From CAVOHU01 sp963817885 (GTDB lineage Bacteria > Acidobacteriota > Vicinamibacteria > Vicinamibacterales > JAKQTR01), in assembly GCA_963817885.1 (NCBI GenBank), contig CAWFQE010000002.1:744001-808000 (forward strand): a stretch of 64,000 nt of DNA. The letters run 5' to 3'. Below, in pieces: positions 1 to 9,782 of this stretch. A program made the position numbers and the translations under genes. Each line of letters starts with the position of its first letter. Within the stretch, counting starts at the first letter, position 1. Under the pieces are notes generated by a model, which saw only the letters and a program-made list of their open reading frames with translations, was not told the DNA's origin and searched no databases.

Positions 1-1910
1 CGAGCGACGCGGCCGTCAGGCTGGACGGGACGCTGGAGAACGCGTCCTCGGAGATCGTGAAGATGATCGGGATCGACGGCGAAGCCCATGGCCAGGCCGA
101 CGACGAGGCAGTTGCGCTGGTCGTAGGTCAGGCCGAGCGCCTGCCTCAGCCAGAAGCGCGCGTCGCCGGCGAACAGCCAGCCTTCGACCAGCGGCCCGAG
201 CCGCACGCCAGCACCGCGCCAGCCAGGAGCAGCGGCACGATGAGCAGCAGCTCGGTGCCCGGCTTGAGGCGTGCCGCCAGCCGTCTGCGGCAGCAGTCGC
301 CACAGGAACACGCCCGAGGTGCCGGCGAGCGGCAGGAGCGGAATCATCATGAACACCGCGACGAGGTTCTTCTCGACGACCGACGCCAGATACAGGCCGG
401 CGAGGAACCCGATGACGACCGACGGCAGCGCGGCCATGATCTCGACGGTCGGCTTGATCTTCGAGCGGATGGACGGGTGCACGAACTGCGAGGTGTAGAG
501 CGCGCCGAGCACCGCCAGCGGAACCGCGAAGAGCATCGCGTAGAAGGTGCCCTTGATCGTGCCGAAGATGAGCGGGACGAGGCTCAACTTCGGTTCGAAG
601 TCGTCGGTCGCGCCGGTCGACTGCCAGACGTACGCCGGGCGCGGATATCCCTCGTACCACGTCTTGCCGAACAGCGTCTTCCAGCTGACTTCCGGATGGG
701 CGTTGTCGCAGGACGAACCGCGTGAGCGTCGATCCACGCAGCACGAACAGCCCGTCGGCCTTGGGCGTCAATCACCACGGCGCGAACGGCGCCGGCGCCG
801 GCGAGCGTCAGCAGCGTACGTTCGGACGTCTGGTGCCGGAGCACGATGGACCCGTCGGCGCCGACCGTCACGAAACTGCGGTCCCGGGGCGACGGCACGA
901 TGCGCGACGATGGCGCTGCCCTGCGGCTCGAAGACGTGCGCGCAGAGCATCGCGTCGGCGCCGCCCGCGCCGCCCGCCGCCCGGAACCAGCTGCGTGACC
1001 TCGCCGCGCGCGTGCCGGCCACGAACGACGGTCCGCCGATCAGCCACTCGAGCGCCGTGACGGGCCCGCGACCGACCGGCGACACGTCGGTCAGCTCGGC
1101 GCGTCCTCGACGACCCAGTGGTAGACGCGCCCCGATCGGTCCCCGCGATCAGCGCGCCTCCGCGTCCGGCCCGCGATGCCGGTGACGTGGCTCGCCCGGC
1201 TCTCGTCATCACCGACGCGCGGTGCTCGCCTCCGGCTCGTCGGTCCACCAGAGCGAGGACCGTCCGATCGTCAACGAGCGCCGCCACGAGCTTCCGGCCG
1301 TCCTGCTCGGCGTAGGACACCTGCCGGATCGGGCGTCCTGCCGGGTCGAGATCGATGAGCCCGCGGTCGCGGATCTCCACGGTCAGAGTCCGCTCATGGC
1401 CTGGTCGCGGTACTGCGGCGTGAATCGCAACCTGCATGAGCGCAACGCGACCATCCGAGCGAGCCGGCCGCGACGAACCCGCCGACGACACTTCGCGAGG
1501 CAGCCGTGACGGTGCACCGTCCAGGCCCGGCAACGGCAGCGCGTGCGCCGACGGCGCCCGTCGTCGTGTCGCGGAACACCAGTTGCGCGCTCGGGTCGAC
1601 GTCGTAAGAGGTAGCGCTGGTATTCGTCCGACCCTCGCGCCATCAGAGCTGACGCCGTGCCGGAGGCCGCATCGGCAGCGAGCGTCGTCGTCGCCTGCCA
1701 GATCCGCCGTGGCCGGACGGAACAACGGGCACCGCCTCGGCGGCGATGAACACGAGGATGCCGAGGACGCAGACGACGACGGCAGATGCCGCCGAGCGTG
1801 ATGGCAACGACCGCAGCCCGGTCGATGCGCTTGAGGCGCCGATCCGGCGGCTTGCGGCCGCCATCTCGTTCGCGAACGGCGATGGGACGGTAGATGGCAT
1901 CTGAAGACAA
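1..1910 (-). CDS. pstC: Phosphate ABC transporter permease PstC (partial, frame-broken)
   Basis: This is the inner-membrane permease of the high-affinity phosphate importer PstSCAB; its C-terminus lies beyond the left edge. Read across frame breaks, the N-terminus has a cytoplasmic KRIDRAAVVAI stretch and a first membrane helix (VVCVLGILVFIAAEAVP). About 350 residues of extramembrane repeat-like sequence follow (for example FVTVGADGSIVLRHQT). The permease core then appears with GTIKGTFYAMLFAVPLAVLGA and ALPSVVIGFLAGLYLA, the PstC-type EAA-loop region. A large insert of this kind is known in long Pseudomonas-type PstC proteins. The frame moves at least twice in the first 100 codons, always as +1 insertions, so I regard it as one gene with sequence errors. 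The start is uncertain: a TTG at 1910 fits the first conserved frame. pstS lies just upstream on the same strand. Confidence 0.75.
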
Positions 1911-1993
1911 CGAAGGGCCGACGGCACATCCGGCCGCCGGCCCGCGCCGAGCGGCCTGAGCCCGGACGTATCCGGCCCGGGCCTCCGCGCGCA

Positions 1994-2967
1994 CTACTTC
2001 AGGATCTTGGCCAGTTCCTGCCGGCACTGCGCCGCGGTGAGCGGCATGTAGCCGTCCTTCACCACGACTTCCTGGCCCTGCTTGCTGAAGATGAGCTTCA
2101 CGAACTCGGCCACGAGCGGATCGAGCGTCTTGCCCGGGGCCTTGTTGACGTAGATGTAGAGGAATCGCCACAGCGGGTACTTGCCGCTCTTCACGTCCTC
2201 GTAGGAGCCGTCGGACGCAGGGTCCCTTGTCGGTCTCGGCCAGCAGCAGCGGCCGCACGCCGGAGGTCCGGTAGCCGATGCCGCTGTAGCCGATGCCGAA
2301 ACCGATCCTCGGTCACGCCCTGGACGACCGAGGCCGAGCCCGGCTGCTCCTTGACGGTGTCCTTGTAGTCACCGTTCCTGAGCGTGTGCTCCTTGAAGAA
2401 CCCGTAGGTGCCGCTGGCCGAGTTGCGGCCGTAGAGGCTGATCGGCCGATTCGCCCAGTCGCCGGTCAGCCCGAGCTGGCCCCAGGTCGTGATGTTCTCC
2501 TTGTAGCCGCGCTTGCGTGTCTTGCCGAAGATGGCCTCGACCTGCGCCAGGGTGAGCTGCTTGAGCGGGTTGTCCTTGTTCACGTAGACGGCGAGTGCGT
2601 CGTAGCTGGTGCGCAGCTCGCGTCGGCTTGTAGCCGTACTTCGATTCGAACTGATCGATCTCGCTCGCCCGCATCTCACGCGACATCGGGCCCAACCTGC
2701 GAGGTCCCGGCGATCAGCGCCGGCGGAGCGGTGCCCGAGCCCTTCCCTTCGACCTGGATCTTGACGTTCGGGTAGAACTGCCGGAACGTCTCGGCCCAGA
2801 GCGTCATCATGTTGTTCATCGTGTCGGAACCGACGCTGTTCAGGTTGCCTGACACGCCGCTCGACCTTCTCGTAGGACGGCAACGCGGAGTCCACCTTGA
2901 CCGCCTGGGCGGTGATGAGAGCGGCGGCAGCCATGACGGCCGCCCCGGCTAGCAATACGCGCTTCAT
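1994..2967 (-). CDS. pstS: Phosphate-binding protein PstS (five +1 frame breaks)
   Basis: This is the periplasmic phosphate-binding protein that feeds PstC. The ATG at 2967 follows a GGAGG ribosome site and opens a signal peptide (MKRVLLAGAAVMAAAALITAQA). Conserved PstS pieces follow in order: SGNLNSVGSDTMNNMM, KGSGTAPPALIAGTSQVGPMSREM, SYDALAVYVNKDNPL, LTLAQVEAIFGKT, TTWGQLGLTG, YGRNSASGTYGFFKEH, and the C-terminal PLWRFLYIYVNKAPG and FSKQGQEVVVKDGY. The pieces lie in successive frames, each step a +1 insertion, and together make a normal-length protein of about 320 residues. No conserved block is missing, so sequencing error is likelier than decay. A candidate Pho box lies about 85 bp upstream. 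The gene is co-directional with pstC. Confidence 0.88.
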
Positions 2968-3049
2968 GAATCGAACCTCCGAGTCCTTCGGCAAACCGTC
3001 TCGCAGCCTGTTCAGCCTATCGAGCGCCCGGTCTGCCCATGTTTCGCTC

Positions 3050-3068
3050 GTGTTAACTCCGTGTAACG
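3050..3068 (-). promoter_or_regulatory. Candidate Pho box upstream of pstS
   Basis: Read on the minus strand, the site is two near-identical half-sites, GTTACAC and TTAACAC, set 11 bp apart, roughly 85 bp before the pstS start. An 11-bp-spaced TTAAC-like direct repeat is the usual PhoB/PhoP arrangement. The neighbouring genes (pstS, pstC) are classic Pho-regulon members. The match is by eye only. Confidence 0.45.
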
Positions 3069-3084
3069 AAAAGCCGGTCGCCGC

Positions 3085-4383
3085 CTACCACGTCCAGTAG
3101 AACGTGACGCGAGCAACCGTGTCGTCCTTGGGCTTCGCGCCAGTCACGGGATTCGAGTACTTCACGAACTCGACGTTGGGGCTGACGCGGAGGTTCGGAA
3201 TGATGTAGACCTCGAGACCGCCGGTCGCGAAGGTGAAGGCTTCCTTGGTGTCGATCGGCAGGTAGTCGATTCCTGCGCCGTCCGGGGTCGGGTCATTGAA
3301 TCGGTCAACCCTTGCGAAGATCGACACCTTTCCGGGCTTGAGGTGGTAGACGCCAAAACCCGAGAGCACGTGCAGTTTCGTATCCGGCGTCCCGGCTGCC
3401 GCGGTGCTTGCCGGCTTGCGCTGCTGGTAGGTGTACTGGAACCCGACCCGCCCCATCTTGTCCTGGTATCCGGCGAAGGCCTGATAAGTCGTGCGATCTG
3501 CGCCGAGGGCCCTCGAGAAGACTCCGACGTACCCCTCGACCACGAACCCGGGATTCGTCTCATAGCGCGCTTCGAAGCGCAGCGCCTTGTTCTTGTCGAC
3601 TTCGGCATTCGAACTGGAGTCGTTGGCCACCTGCGCTGAGTACTTCAGGGTTCCCGCCTCATTGATCGGGCCCGACAGCGTGACGCCGAAGTCTCGAGAC
3701 GAGTCGAGCTTGTAGAGGTCATCGGCAGTCTTCTCGATGTGGCGCAGACCCCAGAAGGTGTCGATGAAGTCGAAGCTGGTGGTCGGCTGAATGCCGAGCA
3801 TGACCATCTGACGGCCGTAGTAGTTCCACCGAATCCAGCCATCCTTGACATACGGCGCCAGACTGCCGCCTGCCATGGTGCCGTTGCTGTTCATCTCGAG
3901 GCGCCACCGCATCGAGACCTTCGGCGACAGGGTCTGGTCGTAGCTGAAGTAGAGGCGTCGGAACCAGAAGCCGTTCTGCTGGTCGAACTTGGCCACGTGG
4001 TCCGCGTTGAAATTGTAGAAGTCTCCGAAGACCAGCCCGCTGAACTTGTACGGCGGCGGGGCCGGAGCAGGCGCGGGGGGTTCGGAGACGGGAACCGACA
4101 ACCCGTGCTTGAAGAAGAACAGCTGGAGGGCGCGCTCGTTGTCGCCGACCACGGTCTCACCGTTGGGCCCCGCGTCCAGCTTGGTGATGCCGACGCCCAT
4201 CTCGCCAGACTTCTCGAAGCGATCCGCATTGGCGGCGACGTTGAAAACGTAGATCCTTCCGTCCTTGGTGACTTCCTTGTAGTAGAACCCCTGCGCTGAC
4301 GCCAAGGATGACAGGAGCCCCAGGGCCATCACCGCCATTACCGAGACGCCGGCAATCCGCCTGAACGTGCAACGCCACACCAT
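3085..4383 (-). CDS. Outer-membrane porin, probably phosphate-selective (OprO/OprP-like)
   Basis: The product is a 432-residue outer-membrane beta-barrel. A signal peptide (VMAVMALGLLSSLASAQ) is followed by an unusual N-terminal region of about 85 residues and a Pro/Ala hinge (PPAPAPAPPP). The barrel then begins (YKFSGLVFGDFYNFNADH) and runs through alternating aromatic strands to a terminal FYWTW, the aromatic C-terminus used by the BAM machinery. FWFRRLYFSYDQTLSPKVSMRWRLEMN resembles the RRxRxxxxG strand region of polyphosphate/phosphate porins. It sits directly upstream of pstS on the same strand and has a similar candidate Pho box, so phosphate or polyphosphate uptake across the outer membrane is a reasonable inference. 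Substrate specificity cannot be read directly. The frame is intact. Confidence 0.72.
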   Translation of the reverse strand: MVWRCTFRRIAGVSVMAVMALGLLSSLASAQGFYYKEVTKDGRIYVFNVAANADRFEKSGEMGVGITKLDAGPNGETVVGDNERALQLFFFKHGLSVPVSEPPAPAPAPPPYKFSGLVFGDFYNFNADHVAKFDQQNGFWFRRLYFSYDQTLSPKVSMRWRLEMNSNGTMAGGSLAPYVKDGWIRWNYYGRQMVMLGIQPTTSFDFIDTFWGLRHIEKTADDLYKLDSSRDFGVTLSGPINEAGTLKYSAQVANDSSSNAEVDKNKALRFEARYETNPGFVVEGYVGVFSRALGADRTTYQAFAGYQDKMGRVGFQYTYQQRKPASTAAAGTPDTKLHVLSGFGVYHLKPGKVSIFARVDRFNDPTPDGAGIDYLPIDTKEAFTFATGGLEVYIIPNLRVSPNVEFVKYSNPVTGAKPKDDTVARVTFYWTW

Positions 4384-4464
4384 CGTGTCATCCTCCTCGC
4401 GACGCCCGGGCGCCGCAGAACAGAAGAAGAGGGTACGGCGTCAATGTTGCCGCGCAAGGGCGCC

Positions 4465-4484
4465 CGTGTTACGGAGAGGTAAAT
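4465..4484 (-). promoter_or_regulatory. Candidate Pho box upstream of the porin
   Basis: On the minus strand the half-sites TTTACCT and GTAACAC lie 11 bp apart, 80-100 bp before the porin start. The site has the same spacing, position and partial sequence as the one before pstS. That supports joint phosphate control but does not prove it. Confidence 0.35.
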
Positions 4485-4655
4485 CCTTGCGGATTGAGGT
4501 TACGTGATCCTGACAGGTGATGCGCCCCTCGGTGACTGGTTACAGACGCGCAAATTCTCGCGGATCGAAGAGCGGCTCGCGCGAATTCGGACCGGCAGCG
4601 ATGATGGATTGGGGTGAAGCCACTCGCGGCCTGGGCGGCCAGGCCGCCTTCGGCA

Positions 4656-5150
4656 TCAACTGAGCGGGGCCGCGCCGGACCGTGGGGGGTCGGAGCGACT
4701 CGGGGCCGGCGACGCGAGCCCATCGGCCTCCTCATAGGCCGCCAGGCAGGTCGGACAGATGCCGTGGCTGAAACGGGTCGCGGTCGTCCTCGAGATGTAG
4801 ACCTCGACGGGTTGCCACGACTCCACCCGCTCCGGATCCGAGTCCGGCACCCTGATCTTCTTGCAGACCGCGCAGATCGAGAGCAGGTCCTCGAGCTCCC
4901 GGATCCGGCTGACCGCAGCCGACAGCCGGCGGAAATAGCTGAGCAGCGCACCGGCCAGCACGGCAGTGACCAGTCCGGTGGCTCCTCCGACGTAGATGTG
5001 CTCCATGTCGAGCATGGGAATCTCGGGATGGAGCAGCTTGTCGACCAGCGCATTCAGGACCGAGAACAGAATGACGACGAATGACGCGAGCACGACGAGC
5101 AGACGAGGATGCTCGTTGAAGCGGGTAAGACGCTTGATCTCTTTGATCAT
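4656..5150 (-). CDS. Small two-helix membrane protein with a Cys-rich zinc-type C-terminal motif
   Basis: This 164-residue protein starts at MIKEIKRL. Two membrane helices follow (about residues 15-38, LLVVLASFVVILFSVLNAL, and 52-72, VGGATGLVTAVLAGALLSYF). A short coiled stretch (RLSAAVSRIRELEDLLSICAVC) leads to a C-terminal module CAVCKKIRVPD...W..VEVYI...FSHGICPTC. That CxxCKxI...HGICPxC module commonly follows coiled coils in signalling proteins and looks like a four-cysteine metal site with a conserved HG. No kinase or cyclase domain is attached, so this is a stand-alone membrane version. It lies about 90 bp downstream of the prolyl oligopeptidase gene on the same strand and may be cotranscribed. 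Its function is unknown. Confidence 0.6.
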   Translation of the reverse strand: MIKEIKRLTRFNEHPRLLVVLASFVVILFSVLNALVDKLLHPEIPMLDMEHIYVGGATGLVTAVLAGALLSYFRRLSAAVSRIRELEDLLSICAVCKKIRVPDSDPERVESWQPVEVYISRTTATRFSHGICPTCLAAYEEADGLASPAPSRSDPPRSGAAPLS

Positions 5151-5238
5151 CGACACATGCTCTCGTGCGCGGGCCGAAAGCCCGGCGCCGCTCGTTCGGC
5201 GCGCCGGGCCATGGCGGCTGACCTCGCTGACTGTCGTC

Positions 5239-7388
5239 CTACATGGACTGGCCGAACTCCGCCGGGAGTGAGATCTTGAGTTCCCTGACCAGGAACGAGA
5301 ACATGTCGGCACGCTCCTCGAGCATCTTGTCGACCGGCTTGCCGGCCCCGTGTCCGGCCTGGGTCTCGATGCGGATGAGGATCGGCGCCGGTCCTGCCTG
5401 GGCCGCCTGCAGCGTCGCGATGAACTTGAAGCTGTGCGCCGGCACCACGCGGTCGTCGTGGTCGGCCGTCGTCGCGAAGGTCGGAGGGTAGCGGACGCCC
5501 GGCTTGATGTTGTGGAGGGGCGAGGTACTTGATGTTGATGTCGAAGCCCTCCTGCGTGTCGGGGTCGCCGTAGTCCGACTTCCATGCCCAGCCGATCGTG
5601 AACTTCTGGTAGCGGAGCATGTCCATCACGCCGACGGCCGGCAACGCCGCTCCGAACAGGTCCGGCCGCTGGACGAGGCAGGCACCGACCAGGAGGCCGC
5701 CGTTGCTTCCGCCCGCAATGGCGAGCTTCGGCGTGGACGTGTAGCGCTCGCGGATCAGGTACTCGGCCGCCGCGATGAAGTCGTCGAACACGTTCTGCTT
5801 GTTCTTCAGGCGGCCGGCCTCGTACCACGCCTGCCCGTACTCGTTGCCTCCGCGCAGGTTCGCCACGGCGTAGATCCCGCCCATTTCGAGCCACGGGATC
5901 ATCACGGCCGAGAACGACGGCGTCGTCGCGATGTTGAACCCGCCGTATCCGTAGAGATAGGTCGGGTTCCGGCCGTCTTTCGCAAGGCCCTTGCGCCAGG
6001 TCAGGAACATCGGGATCTTCGTGCCGTCCTTCGACGGGTAGAACACCTGCACCGTCTCGTACCGGGCCGGGTCGAAGGCCACCTCCGGCCTCTTGAAGAC
6101 CGTGCTCGCGCCGGTCGCGAAGTCGTACCGGTAGATGGTGGTCGGGTAGGTGAACGAGGTGAACGAGTAGAACGTTTCGGTGTCCGACCGCCGGCCGGTG
6201 AAGCCGCTGACGCTGCCGATGGCGGGAAGCGCAATCTCCTTGATCCGCGCCCCGTTCAGCCCGTGCAGCGTCACCTTGTCGTGCACGTCCGACATCCAGG
6301 TCGCGATGAACTGGTTGTCGACCATCGCCACGCTGGTCAACACGTCGCGCCCCTGGCCTTCGGCGATCAGGGCCTTCCACGCCGACGGCGCCAGGCTTCC
6401 TGCGATCGATGGCCACCAGGCGGTACCGTGGCGCGCCGCTGTTGGTGACGACGTAGAACAGGTCGCCGTCGTTGCCGACAACCGAGTACTCGGCGTCGAA
6501 GTCGTTGAGAAACGGCTCGATGGTCCCCTTCGGATCGTTCAGGTCGCGCACGAAGATCCGGTTCTTGTTCTCGGTGCCCTCGGTCTGGTAGATGAGCAGG
6601 AAGCGCCCGTCCTCGGTGACCTCGGTGGAGAACCCCCAGTCCGGCTTGTCCGGACGCTCAAAGACGAGCGGATCCTCGCTCTGCGGGGTACCGAGCTTGT
6701 GGAAGAACACCTTCTGGTTCTTGTTCACCGACTGCAGCAGGTTGCCGGAGGCTGGTGCGTCGTACCGGCTGTAGTAGAAGCCAGTCCCGTTCTTGAGCCA
6801 GCTCGCTTCGCTGAACTTCGACCACTTGACCACGTCGGGCAGGTCCCTGGCGGCCGCAACGTCGCGGACGTGCCACTCGAGCCAGTCCGATCCGCTTGTC
6901 GACAGCGAGTACGCCATGTAGCGGCCGTCCTCGGTGAACGAGGTGGTTCCGATGGCCACCGTTCCATCGGGCGACAGCGTGTTGGGGTCGATGAGCACTT
7001 CGGGCTGACCCGCCAGCGAGGTCGACTTGTAGACCACCGACTGTCGCTGGAGTCCGGTGTTGCGACTGAAGATGTAATGGGCCCCCTCGCGCGACGGCAC
7101 GCCGTATCGATCGTAATCCTGCAGTTGTTTCAGCCGCGCGAACAGCTTCGGCCGTTCGGGAATCGACTCGAGATACCCGAACGTGAGCTTGTTCTCCGCA
7201 TCGATCCAGGCCCGGGTCTCGGCCGAGTCCGAATCCTCCAGCCACCGGTAGGGATCGGCGATCTTCGTACCGAAGAAGTCGTCGACCTGTGACGACTTTC
7301 TGGCCTCCGGATATTTCATGCCGCCCTGCTGGGCGGCCACCGTCACCGACATCATGGCAATAAGGGTCAAGGCAGTGCGCAGGGTCAT
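5239..7388 (-). CDS. Prolyl oligopeptidase family serine peptidase (S9A), exported
   Basis: The enzyme hydrolyses peptides on the carboxyl side of proline and is probably periplasmic (signal peptide MTLRTALTLIAMMSVTVAA). The N-terminal part has the family opening KYPEARKSSQVDDFFGTKIADPYRWLED and the beta-propeller. The catalytic half shows YGYGGFNIATTPSFS, the nucleophile elbow GGSNGG, then DHDDRVVPAHS (Asp) and QAGHGAGKP (His), so the triad is complete. Two +1 breaks divide the reading: one near 6405 and one at about 5525. Removing one C after the TAC of GTACC at the second site restores the family motif Y-SPLHNIK, which argues strongly for a sequence error. The full length (about 715 residues) is normal. 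Confidence 0.9.
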
Positions 7389-7442
7389 GCTCGTGGTCTC
7401 GCGAAAGCGGCGGTCCCTCCTGTCATTATGTCACTTCGTCCT

Positions 7443-7471
7443 TTGATCCGACCTGTCCGACCGGATATGAT
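7443..7471 (+). promoter_or_regulatory. Candidate sigma-70-type promoter for the CHRD lipoprotein
   Basis: TTGATC (7443-7448) and TATGAT (7466-7471) are separated by exactly 17 bp. They lie about 38 bp before the start codon, with a strong GGAGGAGG ribosome site between. The match is by eye. Confidence 0.5.
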
Positions 7472-7508
7472 ATCGCCTTCCGGAGCCTAGGCTGGAGGAG
7501 GTCCTCGA

Positions 7509-8012
7509 ATGAAGCGCTTGTCCATCCTCGCGTGTGTCGCAAGTGTCGCGCTGGCGGGCTGCAACGGGACGATTTCACCTGTGACACCGACCGGCGTGAC
7601 GACGCTGGTCGCGCAGCTCTCAGCCGCAGGCGTGATTCCAGCGCCGGTCGGCGGCGAGACCCAGGGCGTCGGCAGCGTGACCCTCAGGCTGACGCCGACC
7701 ACGGGAGGGTATTCAGTCGCCTACACCCTGGCCGTTGGCAACGAGCCGCCGGCCACGACCGTGTTCGTGGCAGGCCTCATCCAGCAGGGCCCCGCCGGAA
7801 CCGTCGGTCCGCCGGTCTACCAGACGACGCTCAGTCCGACGGCGCCGGTGCTGACGCCGACCGGCTCGATTCGCCTCGACTTCCTGATCAACCCGGTGCT
7901 TGCACAGGCCGCGGGCGATGCGATGATCGCCAGCCCCTCATCGTTCTACTTCCAGCTCTACTCCGCGGTGAACCAGACCGGGTCGCTGCGCGGACAGCTC
8001 GTCAAGCAGTAG
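7509..8012 (+). CDS. CHRD-domain lipoprotein
   Basis: This 167-residue lipoprotein starts at an ATG preceded by GGAGGAGG. The signal peptide ends in a lipobox (VALAGC), so Cys18 should be lipidated. The rest resembles a single CHRD domain, known from chordin and common in environmental bacteria. The opening LSAAGVIPAPVGGETQGVG matches the L-sG-nEVPPv...G-G pattern, AGLIQQGPAGTVGPPV the H-hGPAg--GPVv pattern, and YFQLYSAVNQTGSLRGQL the typical YV-lHt--nP-GeIRGQL ending. The usual HIHG histidines are replaced here (VAGLIQQG). It is a single gene, divergent from the prolyl oligopeptidase. The role of bacterial CHRD domains is not known. Confidence 0.78.
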   Translation: MKRLSILACVASVALAGCNGTISPVTPTGVTTLVAQLSAAGVIPAPVGGETQGVGSVTLRLTPTTGGYSVAYTLAVGNEPPATTVFVAGLIQQGPAGTVGPPVYQTTLSPTAPVLTPTGSIRLDFLINPVLAQAAGDAMIASPSSFYFQLYSAVNQTGSLRGQLVKQ

Positions 8013-8046
8013 CGTCGCCCGGAAACCGACATTCGACCAGAGGTGT

Positions 8047-8071
8047 CGCCCGGGGGAACCGCTCCCGGGCG
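8047..8071. terminator. GC-rich hairpin downstream of the CHRD gene
   Basis: CGCCCGGG and CCCGGGCG form a perfect 8-bp stem around a short loop, about 35 bp after the stop codon. No T-run follows, so a Rho-independent terminator is only possible. The loop and right arm (GGAACCGCTCCCGG) match the second hairpin of the repeats at 35.8, 53.4 and 57.4 kb. Confidence 0.35.
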
Positions 8072-8522
8072 GCGCCTCCCCGACGTGGGCGCGCGGGCCG
8101 ATCCTGCGCCTTTCCACGCCCAAATCCCGCCGGCCTCGATAGAAATCATCCGCCAGTCGTCGCCCCTTTCGGCCGTGCCGTCCGCCGGGCATGTACCATC
8201 GGCGGGTGACGGAAAATGGCCTTGCGTTTGCGTCGAGGATTGGCGAAACTGGCTGAAATAGCTGATTTTGGTGTCAGCAACAGCACCTGCCCCATCCCGT
8301 GGCGTCTTCGATGTCTGGCGAACGGACGTTCGTTCGGCACGGCGACGTTCGACGTGTCTCGGAGCGGATCCGGGATACGGGAGCTGTGTGCACGGCGGTG
8401 CGATCCGGGCGCCGTCACGATCCACAGAGTCGCGCCTCGGGTTCAATCGTCCCAATCCTGCAGGCCCTATCCCTTGCGCATGAGGTCCGGTTCGGCTGGC
8501 GCGTTGGAATGTGGAGGCGAAG
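8072..8522. other. Intergenic stretch with no gene recognised
   Basis: About 450 bp lie between the CHRD hairpin and the next porin. Open frames here are short and show no family-like sequence. It presumably carries the porin promoter; no convincing site was picked out. The ribosome site TGGAGG (8511-8516) is just before the porin ATG. Confidence 0.4.
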
Positions 8523-9635
8523 ATGAGCATTCCCAGAAAGGCGTTCCTGGTGACCCTGGCCACGATCCTCGTGGTCGCGCTCCGAGTCACTCCCGCGTCT
8601 GCTCAATGGCTGCTGGAATCGAAAGATCAACAGTCCAATATCCGGATCGGGTTTCTAGCCCAGCCACAGCTCGAGTCCCTCCAGACGCCTGACAAGATGG
8701 GACGGTCCACCAACCTGTTCCTGCGACGGTTCCGGGTCCTGTTCGGGGGCAAGGTCACCGACAAGTGGACGTTCTTCTTCGAGACTGACAGCCCCAATCT
8801 GGGCAAGGCCAACCCGGACAAGGCGGCCAATCCGACCGGCGCCAAGGACGCGGGCACGATCTACCTGCAGGACGCGTTCGTGACCTACAACTACAGCAAC
8901 GACGTGAAGATCGACACCGGGCTGATCCTGCTCGGCCTGAGCCACAATCATCTGCAGTCGGCCGCGACCCTGCTGCCGGTCGACTACGGCCCGTACACGT
9001 TTCTGGAGTCCACGCCGCTCGGCGAGCGGGTGGGACGCGACTACGGCATCCAGCTCCGGGGCTATCCCATCAACCAGCACGTCGAGTACCGCGTGGGGGT
9101 CTGGCAGGGAATGCGCGGCGTCGAGGCGGTGAACACGCTGCGGATGACCGGGCGCGTGGTCATCTATCCCGTGACCACGGCTCCAACGGGGTTCTTCTAC
9201 GAGGGCACCTACCAGGGCAGCAAACAGATGGTCGCCATCGGCGCCGGGTTCGACGTCCAGAAGGACTACTCGATGTTCGGCACCGACGTGTTCATCGAGC
9301 AGCCGTTCAACGGAGGCGAGCAGGGGTTCACCTTCCAGGCCGACTGGAACCGCATGGACGGGGGCCTGCTGGCCCCATCGCTGGCCAAGCAGGACGCGTA
9401 CCTGGTCGAGGCCGGGGCGCACTTCGGCAAGGGCAAGCTGTCGCCATTCCTGCAGTACGCGGGCCGCTCGTTCGACATCAAGACGACGCCGAACCAGAAC
9501 TCGCTGCAAGTCGGGCTGGCGTACTGGCTCCAGGGCCCGTATCGAAATATCAAGGTGAGCGTGGGGCGGCTCCACGTGAATGGCCAACCGGATCGATTGC
9601 AGGTCCTGGCGCAGCTGCAGCTGTTCTACTTCTGA
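8523..9635 (+). CDS. Outer-membrane porin
   Basis: This 370-residue exported beta-barrel starts at the ATG at 8523, seven bases after GGAGG; a GTG 12 bp upstream is less well placed. A signal peptide (LVTLATILVVALRVTPASAQ) is followed by barrel strands such as LFLRRFRVLFGGKVTDKWTF and by SHNHLQSAATLLPVDYG. The chain ends in LQLFYF, an aromatic outer-membrane C-terminus. The RRFRVLFGGKV strand is typical of phosphate-porin-like families (OprO/OprP). No Pho box was seen, so the substrate is left open. It precedes the OFA-type transporter on the same strand, about 150 bp apart, and may serve outer-membrane entry of the same small anions; that is speculative. Confidence 0.65.
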   Translation: MSIPRKAFLVTLATILVVALRVTPASAQWLLESKDQQSNIRIGFLAQPQLESLQTPDKMGRSTNLFLRRFRVLFGGKVTDKWTFFFETDSPNLGKANPDKAANPTGAKDAGTIYLQDAFVTYNYSNDVKIDTGLILLGLSHNHLQSAATLLPVDYGPYTFLESTPLGERVGRDYGIQLRGYPINQHVEYRVGVWQGMRGVEAVNTLRMTGRVVIYPVTTAPTGFFYEGTYQGSKQMVAIGAGFDVQKDYSMFGTDVFIEQPFNGGEQGFTFQADWNRMDGGLLAPSLAKQDAYLVEAGAHFGKGKLSPFLQYAGRSFDIKTTPNQNSLQVGLAYWLQGPYRNIKVSVGRLHVNGQPDRLQVLAQLQLFYF

Positions 9636-9782
9636 GCGATCACGGGAGACGGGCTGACGAGGCAGCGAAGCAGGCGTCGCGCCCCATCGGCTCTCGGGTA
9701 GCGGCGGCGCCGACGATCTGGCCGGGATGACGAGGGAGTGAGGCATCAATAACTTCGCGAACGGAACAGTGTGGAGGCCCCC

